Source of the DNA: Peptoniphilus sp. BV3C26
GTDB taxonomy: Bacteria; Bacillota; Clostridia; Tissierellales; Peptoniphilaceae
Assembly (NCBI RefSeq): GCF_000478985.1
Contig: NZ_AWXB01000041.1
Coordinates: 62,001 to 126,000, forward strand
Reading direction: 5' to 3'
Length of the DNA stretch: 64,000 nucleotides
In this document: positions 33,857-43,726 of the stretch, piece after piece
Layout: each line of letters begins with the position of its first letter
How positions within the stretch are numbered: the first letter of the stretch is position 1
Notes under the pieces: model-generated
Databases searched by the model: none
What the model was told of the DNA's origin: nothing
Seen by the model: only the letters and a program-made list of their open reading frames with translations
Program-made: the position numbers and the translations under genes

Positions 33857-35667
33857 ATTTCAATACATCTTATGTTGTTGTTCAAGTTCTGTTAATCCAA
33901 GGTTATACAATTTTACATTCCTATTTCAATACATCTTATGTTGTTGTTCAAGGTGATAGTGAGCTTGATAGCTTTCACTAAGGCTACACCATTTCAATAC
34001 ATCTTATGTTGTTGTTCAAGTTTAAGGCTTGTAGATACCATAGCGTTTTTAAAATCATTTCAATACATCTTATGTTGTTGTTCAAGCTGAATATACATTG
34101 CCGTCGCTGTCTACTGCTACATTTCAATACATCTTATGTTGTTGTTCAAGGCAGATCCTTTTTTGTCTATAACTTCTGCAACTATATTTCAATACATCTT
34201 ATGTTGTTGTTCAAGCCATCTCCATAAATTGACCATCTTTTCCCAAAAAAAATTTCAATACATCTTATGTTGTTGTTCAAGAAATGCCATGGCAAACGCA
34301 ACAGTATTAACAGTCGCATTTCAATACATCTTATGTTGTTGTTCAAGCTATGCTACTTTTAATTTTAATGCTCGCCATCGTAGGATTTCAATACATCTTA
34401 TGTTGTTGTTCAAGAGAATTGAGGGTAAGAAACTATAAGAGTTTTAACTGATTTCAATACATCTTATGTTGTTGTTCAAGCTAGAACTAGAAAATATTCA
34501 GTTATTCCAAACACATTTCAATACATCTTATGTTGTTGTTCAAGTAGTAGATGCAAGCATAACTTTAACCGCGCTTGAGTATTTCAATACATCTTATGTT
34601 GTTGTTCAAGAATTAAAAGTGATTTTAGTTTAAATCAATTTATCATATTTCAATACATCTTATGTTGTTGTTCAAGCAACGTGTATATTCATCCACTCCT
34701 GTTGTTCCGTAATTTCAATACATCTTATGTTGTTGTTCAAGGAACTCAATTTCTCTACTATTCATAGTCTTCACCCGATTTCAATACATCTTATGTTGTT
34801 GTTCAAGTGCTGCTCCATACAGTCCATCAAAAATTAATCTTCCATTTCAATACATCTTATGTTGTTGTTCAAGATTTGATGATTTAAAAATTAATTTACA
34901 AGTTGGATCCATATTTCAATACATCTTATGTTGTTGTTCAAGATAGAAGAAAGTGCCAAGATTTTAAAAGCTAAGTTATTTCAATACATCTTATGTTGTT
35001 GTTCAAGCAAAAAAAGAATATCAAGAGGAAGTTGGCAATCGATATTTCAATACATCTTATGTTGTTGTTCAAGAGACGTTGTTACAGAGATGGAAATTTA
35101 CAAAAGGCTATTTCAATACATCTTATGTTGTTGTTCAAGAAAAATTCTTATGATGTTTGGAATAACTTCAGAGTAATTTCAATACATCTTATGTTGTTGT
35201 TCAAGTTGAACGTCTTCGTATCTTTCAAAAAGCATTCCGTCATTTCAATACATCTTATGTTGTTGTTCAAGAATTCCGTTACACATCCTTTTTTGTCACT
35301 TAGTCCTAATTTCAATACATCTTATGTTGTTGTTCAAGACCAAAATAACCAAGCAGATGTGAGATAATATAAGTGATTTCAATACATCTTATGTTGTTGT
35401 TCAAGTTTTAAGAGCATATATGTAGAAGTTTACAATCCAGATTTCAATACATCTTATGTTGTTGTTCAAGTTAGGTAAATATGCTAAAAACAAAAACATC
35501 ATAATAAATTTCAATACATCTTATGTTGTTGTTCAAGACTTTCTTTTTATGTTTCTTTGGATCTAGTACGTATTTCAATACATCTTATGTTGTTGTTCAA
35601 GCTATTCTTGGTGGTTCTTGTGCCACTACACCTATTGATTTCAATACATCTTATGTTGTTGTTCAAG
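33857..35667 (-). CRISPR. Type I-B CRISPR array, 28 repeats and 27 spacers
   Basis: 28 copies of a 30-bp repeat starting at 33857, 33923, 33991 and so on to 35638; all copies read identical. In crRNA sense the repeat begins CTTGAACAACAACAT and ends AAGATGTATTGAAAT, with the ATTGAAAT 5' handle typical of type I-B and a 4-bp ACAT/ATGT stem. Spacers are 34-39 bp, mostly 36. The handle orientation and the adjacent cas operon put transcription on the minus strand, with the leader at the high-coordinate end. Confidence 0.99.
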
Positions 35668-35802
35668 GATTGTAAATAAGCCTTTTTATTTTTATACTTT
35701 GTCTGCATTTGGCTTTTTTACGTTTTTTTTATTTTTTTACCAAGCTTTTTATTTTTTTTATTTTCTCTATTTTTAGGGAGTTTTTTTATTCGCCTGGTAC
35801 TT
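35668..35802 (-). promoter_or_regulatory. CRISPR leader
   Basis: AT-rich, gene-free 135 bp between cas2 and the first repeat, with poly-A/poly-T tracts. On the minus strand a TATAAT overlaps the cas2 stop (about 35803-35811), so an array promoter may lie in the end of cas2. Expected to hold the integration signal. Confidence 0.75.
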
Positions 35803-36087
35803 TTATATTATATCATCTTTGTCAGTGTCTATTTTATTTGGTTTTCCTATATTTTCTTCTTCAAAATAATTTTTGCTGTACAATTTTATAAGTGTTACAA
35901 AATCCTCTTCTTTAATGATAGCTTTTAATTCTCTTTTTAATGCCATTATTTTTGATGGTGTGATTTCACCTTTAAAAACTGATTTCTGATGATGGTTTAA
36001 ATATTTTTTGCAAATTTTAAATATTTTGCCAACTCTTTTTTCTGACACATCATAAAATAAGAAAATATAATTAAAGTTTTTTGACAT
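35803..36087 (-). CDS. cas2: CRISPR-associated Cas2
   Basis: Small ferredoxin-fold subunit of the Cas1-Cas2 spacer integrase; 94 residues. FLFYDVSEKRVGKIFKICKK carries the conserved Asp after the first strand, and QKSVFKGEIT is typical. Last gene of the cas operon, overlapping the cas1 stop by one base. Confidence 0.95.
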   Translation of the reverse strand: MSKNFNYIFLFYDVSEKRVGKIFKICKKYLNHHQKSVFKGEITPSKIMALKRELKAIIKEEDFVTLIKLYSKNYFEEENIGKPNKIDTDKDDII

Positions 36088-37085
36088 TAGTATTTGCTCC
36101 TTAGAGAAAAAGGAATGAAATTTTCACCTTCTAATATAAATTTTATAAGTTTGTAGCAGTCCAGTTTAATTTGAGTTCTATAACTTACGTTTCTTTTTAG
36201 TTTTTCATTTTTAAATTTGCTCTCTATTCGTTCTTCAAAGGCTTGCAAGAAAATTTTTCTGCCTCCTTCATTAAGTAGACAATAATTTAAATTAGATTCA
36301 AAGTGTTTTTCCACTTTTATTCTTTTGTTGTTTATTAGATCGAATATGGTTTTAAATACTATTACAGGTTTAAAAACTTCACATATGTCTAAAGACAAGC
36401 TGAATCTGGATTCACTTGGTTCGTGTAAATAACTTATGCTTTGATTTAAATGGGTTCTATATATGGCTGAAATTGTCTTTGTGTATAAAATTGAGTTGCC
36501 AAAAGAAATAAGGGCGTTTATTGGGTTGTCTGGAGGTCTTTTTACTCTTTTGCTCATTACAAAATCTTGATCTAAAAAATATTTAAAATTCGAATAAAAT
36601 CTTTGCCACAATTCTCCTTCGTAACTCATAAGTTCAAAGATGTTTTCAGATTTTTCTATTTTTAAAATTAATTCGTTTTTTATATAGTCTAAAAAAGGTT
36701 TCACTTCTTTTTTGTCATGTTTATAGTAATGGTAGACCACTTCATAAATATTTATTAAAATACCTTTTACTATAGGGATTGCAATTTCCAATCTTTTATT
36801 TTTATAAGCTTCAACTTGAGATATTAAAAGTCTTCCACTTATATAGGTATCTCTTGGATAATATGTTCCGCTATAATTTCCATAATAGTTAAAAAAGTGT
36901 AAAATTACTTGATTTTGCGAAAGAAAATCTAATAATTTCGTATTTATACTTGTTTCATTAAGTAGATAAATTTCTTTTACATTTTCTATTGGAATATAAA
37001 TGTTTTTATTATCTTTTCTAAAGCATAGAGAGTTGTCTTTTCTCTTTATCTCTCCTTCTGAAAGAATATATTTTGTAGTTCCCAT
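36087..37085 (-). CDS. cas1: CRISPR-associated Cas1 (type I-B)
   Basis: Integrase of spacer acquisition, 332 residues. The N-terminal beta domain (LSEGEIKRKDNSLCF) is followed by the helical catalytic domain, with the Glu in the LHEPSESRFSLSLDICEVFKP segment (key residues HEP and SLDICE) as metal ligands. Confidence 0.96.
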   Translation of the reverse strand: MGTTKYILSEGEIKRKDNSLCFRKDNKNIYIPIENVKEIYLLNETSINTKLLDFLSQNQVILHFFNYYGNYSGTYYPRDTYISGRLLISQVEAYKNKRLEIAIPIVKGILINIYEVVYHYYKHDKKEVKPFLDYIKNELILKIEKSENIFELMSYEGELWQRFYSNFKYFLDQDFVMSKRVKRPPDNPINALISFGNSILYTKTISAIYRTHLNQSISYLHEPSESRFSLSLDICEVFKPVIVFKTIFDLINNKRIKVEKHFESNLNYCLLNEGGRKIFLQAFEERIESKFKNEKLKRNVSYRTQIKLDCYKLIKFILEGENFIPFSLRSKY

Positions 37086-37092
37086 AAATCAC

Positions 37093-37578
37093 CTAAATTT
37101 TACAATATTCATAATAGGCACATTTACTGCAACCTTTAATTTTTTTAAATTTTGGAATTTCTTTAGATTTTATCAAAAGCTCAATTTTAGATATTAAATT
37201 TAAAATTTCTTTTTCTATATCTTCACTCAGTTCAAAATATTCTATTTTCTTTCCGCAACTATTTTCTACAAATTCTAATTTACCTTTTCTTTTTATTCCC
37301 TTATTTTTTAAAACATATAGATAATAATAAAGTTGCCATTTTGCAGCTTCTTTATCTGCGTCTGATTTTTTGGTTTCTGTTATATATTTAGATGTAATTT
37401 TATCAATTGCTATGTTTTCTATTTTTATTTCTGCATTTTCATCATTGATAGCTTTATCTTCATGAATTTCTCTTCCTATTTTTACAAGTTCGCTATTATC
37501 TTCAAAGTTCAATTTGTTGGCAAATAAATAGCATTGCCTTTTACAATGAAAATAATAATTAATTATTGTTCCATTCAT
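37093..37578 (-). CDS. cas4: CRISPR-associated Cas4
   Basis: RecB-like exonuclease that trims and selects PAM-containing prespacers. It is 161 residues with the Fe-S cysteine set: one in HCKRQCYLF near the N-terminus and the C-terminal cluster CSKCAYYEYC. The internal Glu/Lys nuclease residues lie in DKEAAKWQLYYYLY. Start overlaps cas3 by 4 nt. Confidence 0.93.
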   Translation of the reverse strand: MNGTIINYYFHCKRQCYLFANKLNFEDNSELVKIGREIHEDKAINDENAEIKIENIAIDKITSKYITETKKSDADKEAAKWQLYYYLYVLKNKGIKRKGKLEFVENSCGKKIEYFELSEDIEKEILNLISKIELLIKSKEIPKFKKIKGCSKCAYYEYCKI

Positions 37579-40127
37579 AAAAAATCACCGCAAAAATTTA
37601 AATTTAAACGTCCATTTTCAAGATAAGCTTCTCCATCTTCTATATAAAATATATTTCCTCTGTGTTCGTTATATTGTCCAAAATATTTTTCAAATTCCAT
37701 TTTTGTAACTTTATAAAGAAAATAGGACATGTCTAATTTGAGTTCTGAAAGTTTTACTATTTTTTCACTATAATCCATTTCATTATTTTCAAGTAGTGAA
37801 CAATATTCTTTCCAAATTTTTCTTCCATCAATTTTTCTTTCTTCTGTTTTCGATCCATTATTCTCTTTTTTACATTTTATTTTTTGAGCTAAAAAAACTT
37901 CAATTTTCTCATCATTGTCAATAAGCTTCATATGTTTCGAAATTTTTTCAAATTTATTATTTGTTAAAGCTTCTTCAAATTCATCGTATGATAGGCTTTC
38001 TTTTCTTTCTTTTGATTTTTCAAGTTTAATTTCAAAATAATTTGAAAAATCTTTGTCTAATAAATTTGTTCTTCTCTCAGGATTTCTTAAAGTCAATTCG
38101 TTGTCTATGTGACCATAAATTTTATTTTCATCTGCCATGTCAAAAAAATAAGCTGTTGAATTTTTCTTATGAGCTGACCTATTTATTCTACCTAAAAACT
38201 GCTCTTCATTTTCAAGCTTTGATATGTCCTTGTAGCCGATGTCCATGTCAATATCAACTCCTGCTTCTATAACTTGAGTTGCAACCAATATTATATTTTT
38301 GTCTTTTCCTATTTCTTCTATCACATCATTTTTAGTTTTTAAATTGTCTTGACCTGTTAAAATTAAAATTTCATATTCTTTAAAGTTTTCATTTTTGTTT
38401 ATTTCTTTGTAAAAATCTTCTGCATCTTTTCTCTTTATAAATTCCAATAAAATTTTTTTATGATTTTTTACATGATCCTTCATATGATTAATCAAATCTG
38501 TATAAAAAATCTTGCCTTTATCTAAAAGTCCATAGTCAAGTCTTACTCTATTTTTAAATAATTTATTTTCAAAAAATTTTTTTGGATTTTCAATTAATTT
38601 TACAACTTTATTTCTTTCTTTTTCTTCTAAAAGTTTAGATAAGTCTGGTAAAGTTGCAGACATAATTATAATTCTAAAATTTAAAGTTTCAGCATATGCA
38701 TCAAGCATTTCAATAATTTCATTCCAAATTTTTTCTTTATAGGCTTGAATTTCATCTAAGACAATTACAGAGTCTATAAGTTGGTACAAGCCAAAAATTG
38801 ATTCTCTATTTGAGCTGAATAATGTATTAAAGAATCCTACGTTTGAAGTGACGATAAATGGTGAATGTAAAAACTGTCTGTCTAAAAGAGATTTAATATA
38901 GTATTCCCATTCTTCCATAAGTTTTTCTTGATATTTATTCCCTATAGGGGAAAGAGAATTTATGACAGCAATATTATTTTGAACTTCAGTTCCTTTATAA
39001 AATTTATCTAAGGTATTTTTATTTTGCTCTACCAATGTATTAAAAGGATATACATAAAAAATTTTATTAATATTGCCCTTTAGCATTTTAAAAGATAAAT
39101 TCATGGCAATATTGCTTTTTCCTGATCCTGTTGGGCTTTCTAAAAAATAAATATTTTTGCCTATTTCGTTTTTGCTTATTTTTTCAAAGTTTTTTTCTAC
39201 TTGCAAAAATATTTCCGTTCGCAAATCATTTATTTCTTGCCTTTTTTTATAAGAGCCAGATTTTTCTTTATCTCTTATGCTTTCTAATAAAGTGGAATTA
39301 TTATAAATTTTTATTAGTTCATCTTTTTGAAGATTTTCTAATTTTGTTTTAAATCCTTTAATATAATTTGTAGTTGAATAAAAATCCCCTGCAACTAATA
39401 ATGAGTACATTAGTTTTACATAAATATAAAAAATTTTATTTTTATCTTTTCTTATCTTATTAAATGATAAGTCATCTTCCATTTCATAAAGTAAGTCTAA
39501 GATATCTTCTATTTTTTTATCAAAGTCTTCAAAAAATTTATCTTCCAATATTTTTAAATCACTTACCTTTTTTAAGGCTTTCATAAGGGGTGATTTTTTT
39601 TCTAAAAAATTGGATATAAAATTTTTCCCTTCATAAGAAAAATTGTTTAATGGAGAATGATGCCTTGAAATTACATAAGAATTAAGAATTATAAAATAAG
39701 TTAATAGATACTTTGTTTGTTCATCAATTTTTAAATTATTTATTTTATCTCCATAGTAATAAAAATATATGGCGGAGGAAACTATTGAATGTTCGCTTTT
39801 TATTCCTAAATCAAAAGAAGAGTCATATGTTTTAAAATTATTGTTATTAAGTCTTTCCCATTGAAATTTTCCGTTAATTTTTCCTATATCATGAAAATCT
39901 ACAAGACTGTCGGCTAATTCCATAAAGATATTTAGATAGTCATCAGTTTTGAAAAGGACTTTATAAATCCTTTTCAAAACTGCATTAACATTTTTAAAAT
40001 CTTTTATTTTTCTATAATATTGTCCACAAAGTTTTGTGTGTTCTTGTAAAGTTTCAAACTCTTTATTTTTACCTCCTATATGACCGTAATATTTTTCAGA
40101 GTTTTTAACTAAATCTTTAATTTCCAT
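37575..40127 (-). CDS. cas3: CRISPR-associated Cas3 with fused HD nuclease
   Basis: Target-degrading helicase-nuclease of 850 residues. The N-terminal HD domain shows VDFHDIGKINGKFQWE and ISRHHSPL. The SF2 helicase has Walker A ESPTGSGKSN, DEIQ as the DExx box (VVLDEIQAYKE), SATLPD (motif III) and QVIEAGVDID plus GRINRS (motifs V, VI). The start overlaps cas5 by 11 nt. Confidence 0.97.
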   Translation of the reverse strand: MEIKDLVKNSEKYYGHIGGKNKEFETLQEHTKLCGQYYRKIKDFKNVNAVLKRIYKVLFKTDDYLNIFMELADSLVDFHDIGKINGKFQWERLNNNNFKTYDSSFDLGIKSEHSIVSSAIYFYYYGDKINNLKIDEQTKYLLTYFIILNSYVISRHHSPLNNFSYEGKNFISNFLEKKSPLMKALKKVSDLKILEDKFFEDFDKKIEDILDLLYEMEDDLSFNKIRKDKNKIFYIYVKLMYSLLVAGDFYSTTNYIKGFKTKLENLQKDELIKIYNNSTLLESIRDKEKSGSYKKRQEINDLRTEIFLQVEKNFEKISKNEIGKNIYFLESPTGSGKSNIAMNLSFKMLKGNINKIFYVYPFNTLVEQNKNTLDKFYKGTEVQNNIAVINSLSPIGNKYQEKLMEEWEYYIKSLLDRQFLHSPFIVTSNVGFFNTLFSSNRESIFGLYQLIDSVIVLDEIQAYKEKIWNEIIEMLDAYAETLNFRIIIMSATLPDLSKLLEEKERNKVVKLIENPKKFFENKLFKNRVRLDYGLLDKGKIFYTDLINHMKDHVKNHKKILLEFIKRKDAEDFYKEINKNENFKEYEILILTGQDNLKTKNDVIEEIGKDKNIILVATQVIEAGVDIDMDIGYKDISKLENEEQFLGRINRSAHKKNSTAYFFDMADENKIYGHIDNELTLRNPERRTNLLDKDFSNYFEIKLEKSKERKESLSYDEFEEALTNNKFEKISKHMKLIDNDEKIEVFLAQKIKCKKENNGSKTEERKIDGRKIWKEYCSLLENNEMDYSEKIVKLSELKLDMSYFLYKVTKMEFEKYFGQYNEHRGNIFYIEDGEAYLENGRLNLNFCGDFL

Positions 40128-40845
40128 AAAGACCTTCTTCTGAATAAAAAACTAAACTTTTATCATTTTCTTTATCAAGGTAGGTTATTTCTTCTTCAAT
40201 TAATTTTTGGTCTGTAAAAATAGTTTTTTCAACGATATATCTATCTGTATCTTTTTCTAATTTAAAAGGCAAAAATTCTTGATATCTGAAAGTATTTCGT
40301 CCGGATTTAGTTTTAAAATCTCCTTCTAAAAACATAGAATTTATTGAATTTACATTTTCTTTTTTTAAATCTATATAAGCTGGGTTTAAAATATCGGCAA
40401 AATGATCATTTGTGCCAAGATATGGTATATAGCTAGCTTTATAATTTATTATTCTTTGTGACAATTTTTCAGCTTCTTCGTTGTCAATTAAAAAATATAT
40501 TGTCCAGGAAACATCTTCAAGCCAAACTTGCTTTACTATTAAATTTCCTCCTTCTTCTCTTGAGGCAAAAGCTGTGGAATTATTAAACCTTTGTATTTTT
40601 CTATTAAAAATACCGTCATTTGTATTTGGAATAACAGCAATTTTTAAATCCATAAATTTTTTATAGAACTCAGGGTATTCTTTTCTATTATTTTGTGAAT
40701 ATCCTGAATATCCCATAATCGCTCCAAAAATTCCTAAAAGAGCGATTCTATGAATTTGTCCGTAAGAAAAATATAAATAGGTATTTACATCAGGTTGTTT
40801 AAAAAAGGCTGTTTTTCCCTTTAAATCAAATTTAAAAGCCTTCAT
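40117..40845 (-). CDS. cas5: CRISPR-associated Cas5 (type I-B)
   Basis: Cascade subunit binding the crRNA 5' handle; 242 residues. The RAMP core starts KAFKFDLKGKTAFFKQPDVN and shows the typical Tyr/Gly-rich segment ALLGIFGAIMGYSGYSQ. It overlaps cas7 by one base. Confidence 0.92.
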   Translation of the reverse strand: MKAFKFDLKGKTAFFKQPDVNTYLYFSYGQIHRIALLGIFGAIMGYSGYSQNNRKEYPEFYKKFMDLKIAVIPNTNDGIFNRKIQRFNNSTAFASREEGGNLIVKQVWLEDVSWTIYFLIDNEEAEKLSQRIINYKASYIPYLGTNDHFADILNPAYIDLKKENVNSINSMFLEGDFKTKSGRNTFRYQEFLPFKLEKDTDRYIVEKTIFTDQKLIEEEITYLDKENDKSLVFYSEEGLYGN

Positions 40846-41807
40846 TATTTAACCTCTATTTTTTCACCTGTGAAGATATTATAAAAATCTGCGTTTTTAG
40901 GAAAATCAATTAAATCTAAATATTTATCATTGAAGTATATTTCAATTTTCTTTATTTCTCCTCTATTTTCTAAAATATTCGAATCTGTGAAATATAATTT
41001 GTCTTTTGAATTTTCATCAACTTTTTCAAATCTTATAAGTTCAGCTAAGTTTGGTAAATATAAATCTAAATCCGTTTCTACAAACATAGCAAATTCATTT
41101 TCTGCTCCAACTTTTGAATTGGTAGCAAAACTTGTTGCTGAATCTATGGCTGCTGATTTAAATTTTTTGTAATCTTCTTCTTCATAACCTTCTGTTACTC
41201 CCAATTCTTCATAAGCGTTATAGGCAAGAGGATTTACTACAAAAGAATAATAATAATGAGCTTCTTCTGAAACTATTTTTGTCCCAAGAGTTGATGATTT
41301 TGCTTCTTCATTATTTTCAGATTTTTCTTTAGCCTTGGGATCTCTAAAAGGTGATAAAATATTTTGTTCACAAACTTTTGCTCCTTCATATTTATTTAAA
41401 CCTTGAGATATTTGGACTGCTCCGGTTATGGATATATTATTTCCGGCTTCTGCAAAAGTTGCTCCGAAATTCTTAACATCGATGGCCGAAAAAAGATTTG
41501 TCAAGACTTTTTCAGATTCTCCCTTTTTAGAATTAGTAAGCTCAGTTTTAAAAATTTTTTCATATCTTTCTTTTAAAGTTCTTGGAATTAAAAATCCACT
41601 ATCTGAAATTAAATAACTTTTTATATATAAAACTTTTTCTCCATTATTTTGCCATTTAACTTTCATTGGATATTTTAAAGCTTTATCTGATGCAAAAAAT
41701 TGTCCATTGCTTAAACTTTTCGGATATCCTGTAAAATCTGCATTCCAGTTTGCCATAATTGCTCTAACTCCGCAAACTCCATATACTCTATAATTTAACT
41801 TACTCAT
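40845..41807 (-). CDS. cas7: CRISPR-associated Cas7 (Csh2-like)
   Basis: Backbone subunit of Cascade, 320 residues. It begins YRVYGVCGVRAIMANWNADF, followed by FGATFAEAGNNISITGAVQI and TLGTKIVSEEAHYYYSF (key residues NWNADF, GATFAE and EEAHYYY), the pattern of Fusobacterium/Firmicute type I-B Cas7 proteins. Overlaps the cas8b end by 8 nt. Confidence 0.93.
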   Translation of the reverse strand: MSKLNYRVYGVCGVRAIMANWNADFTGYPKSLSNGQFFASDKALKYPMKVKWQNNGEKVLYIKSYLISDSGFLIPRTLKERYEKIFKTELTNSKKGESEKVLTNLFSAIDVKNFGATFAEAGNNISITGAVQISQGLNKYEGAKVCEQNILSPFRDPKAKEKSENNEEAKSSTLGTKIVSEEAHYYYSFVVNPLAYNAYEELGVTEGYEEEDYKKFKSAAIDSATSFATNSKVGAENEFAMFVETDLDLYLPNLAELIRFEKVDENSKDKLYFTDSNILENRGEIKKIEIYFNDKYLDLIDFPKNADFYNIFTGEKIEVK

Positions 41808-42789
41808 TTATATTCCCCTTTTCTTCAGAATTATTTTTTTTATTATAAATATAAACTTCATCTAAAAAACCACAAATTATATACTTATCATCAACTTTTT
41901 TTCCCTTGTATTCATAGCTTAAAACTTTGCTGATTAGTCCATTTAAATTTGAATTTTTAATAACTTTTATATTATGCCCATATCTAACAATCAGTCTTTT
42001 TAACTTTTCTACTATTTTTTTGGGATTATCGTTATCTAAATATTCTCTAATAAAAGTAAGATTTTTATCTCCTATATTACTTTTGTCTAAAAGATATCTT
42101 AAAATTTGACCAATTCCGAATAAAAATTCTTCGTCGCTTTCAAATTCAAAATTTCCTCCCGACCTTATTTTTTCTTTCATATCTTTTTGTAAAGTCATAA
42201 ACAAACCTCCTATATTTTTTTCAAAATAGTCTTTAAAAGAAAGATAATAATTGAATTGAGCGATGGCCTTATTAAAATAATTATTAGAAAGTGAATATTT
42301 AATAGAATCAAACATTAAGCTGTCCAAATTTTTTTCAAAATATTTTTCTTTTCCGTTTAAAATAAAATTCAAAGCATTTTGACCATGATTAATAATGATT
42401 AATTTTAAATTTCCATCTTTTATATTTAAATTTTCGAGACTATCTCTGTTTTTATAAAAATAATTATAAAAATAAACCCAATCAACATTTTTCATTACGT
42501 CTGATCTTTTTGTCATGTAAGAGTATTTACTTTTTTGTTTTTTTATATCATCTTCTTTTGCATCTTTTCCATAATTCTCTTTTATATACTCTTTAAAAGT
42601 AATATCAATATCAAATAAGTTTTTAGTATATTGTTTATACGATAAAATGGCAGCTTCATTCTTGTCCGGATATAAGAGAAGTTCATATCCCTTAAAGTCT
42701 TCATTTAAATCAAAATCATTTTCTAAAATTTTTTCTCTTTTGATGTCAAAATATACTCTATAAATTTGTCTTCTAACAAGGTTATCCAA
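41800..42789 (-). CDS. cas8b: Cas8b (Csh1-like), C-terminal part of a frame-split gene
   Basis: Large subunit of type I-B Cascade, C-terminal 329 residues as an independent frame from ATG 42789. The same frame is open upstream without a stop to 42884 and there encodes PYLSNFDRIINEPYLIST, the natural continuation of the N-terminal part after MGLNEK. So this and the next entry are one gene with a -1 shift at 42879-42886. The downstream half holds the small-subunit-like helical region. Confidence 0.85.
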   Translation of the reverse strand: MDNLVRRQIYRVYFDIKREKILENDFDLNEDFKGYELLLYPDKNEAAILSYKQYTKNLFDIDITFKEYIKENYGKDAKEDDIKKQKSKYSYMTKRSDVMKNVDWVYFYNYFYKNRDSLENLNIKDGNLKLIIINHGQNALNFILNGKEKYFEKNLDSLMFDSIKYSLSNNYFNKAIAQFNYYLSFKDYFEKNIGGLFMTLQKDMKEKIRSGGNFEFESDEEFLFGIGQILRYLLDKSNIGDKNLTFIREYLDNDNPKKIVEKLKRLIVRYGHNIKVIKNSNLNGLISKVLSYEYKGKKVDDKYIICGFLDEVYIYNKKNNSEEKGNINE

Positions 42790-42851
42790 ATAATCAAAAA
42801 ATGTTTTTTGAATTTCTGCATCTTCCGTACTTATTAAATATGGCTCATTTA

Positions 42852-43724
42852 TTATTCTGTCAAAATTGCTGAGATAGGGTTTTTTTCGTTTAGACCCATA
42901 TTATTATTTGATAAGCCAAAAATTTTCCCGTCAATTTCTTTATTATACTTATTTTTATTAAAAGAGTTGCTTCTTAGATAACGCTCTTGTTCTCGCTTAT
43001 ATGCTCTTTTTGTTTTTTCTTTATCTTCATATACAAAAAATATTTTAAAATAAGTTTTATTGTCAGGATTTAGGTTAAATTTATCTAAATTTTTTATCAA
43101 CCAATTTCTAATTTTTTCTACTTCTTCTGTATTGACAATCCCTAAAATATTCTCATTTTCTTCATATAAGACTTTTGATTCTTTATCTTTATATTTAGTG
43201 TATGGATCTTTTAAAGTATCAAAATACCTTAAAATTGAAGAAAAAAATTTTTTGAATTTTTCAACATCTTCAAAATCTAAGCCAGCATAAATTTCTTCTT
43301 TAAAAATACTTTTCTCTTCATCGATTTTATCCAAAGAGAATTTTCCCGAATCTAAAAGTTCATAAATTCGGCTTAAAATAATTTTTGCACTTTCTTCTTT
43401 AGGATAAATATTTTCTTTAAAAAAGATACTGTAATAATTGGAGCTTTGTATAAGTTTTTTGAAATCCATACTCTTATTGGAATCTAAGATGTTGGAATGG
43501 TAATCTAAATACTTTATAAAATCATAATTTAAAGAATTTTCCCCATCAATTATTTTTGTCTTTTTATCATATTTAATTGTAAGAGGTTCACTAAGAGCCC
43601 AATCTTCATTTTCTTTCATGGTAACTAATATATATTTACCATCCTTTGGCAAGTAGCTTTTTAAAATTAGATTTGGGTCTTTTTTAAGCTCCTCTTGAAA
43701 AATTTCTATGCACTCTTTAATCAC
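42852..43724 (-). CDS. cas8b: Cas8b (Csh1-like), N-terminal part, ending at a frameshift
   Basis: N-terminal 290 residues of Cas8b; a GTG at 43724 with the cas6-terminal AGGAGT as Shine-Dalgarno. The C-terminal residues GLSNNNMGLNEKNP match the Cas8b core motif GL.N.NMG(L/M)N.KKP, after which the zero frame stops at 42852. At 42879-42885 the minus strand reads A_AAA_AAC in phase, a canonical -1 slippery heptamer; a -1 shift gives EKKPYLSNF and a full-length 600-plus residue Cas8b. Without the shift Cascade would lack a proper large subunit. Confidence 0.85.
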   Translation of the reverse strand: MIKECIEIFQEELKKDPNLILKSYLPKDGKYILVTMKENEDWALSEPLTIKYDKKTKIIDGENSLNYDFIKYLDYHSNILDSNKSMDFKKLIQSSNYYSIFFKENIYPKEESAKIILSRIYELLDSGKFSLDKIDEEKSIFKEEIYAGLDFEDVEKFKKFFSSILRYFDTLKDPYTKYKDKESKVLYEENENILGIVNTEEVEKIRNWLIKNLDKFNLNPDNKTYFKIFFVYEDKEKTKRAYKREQERYLRSNSFNKNKYNKEIDGKIFGLSNNNMGLNEKNPISAILTE

Positions 43725-43726
43725 CG

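Noticed and set aside
33667-35367. Plus-strand reading frames through the CRISPR array with recurring short peptides
   Set aside because: They are translations of the 30-bp repeats and spacers (period about 66 nt gives in-frame recurrence); no start signals and the array explains them.
41800-43724. Cas8b as two independent genes
   Set aside because: The downstream frame is open across the junction and continues the conserved core motif; a single gene with a -1 shift explains both parts.
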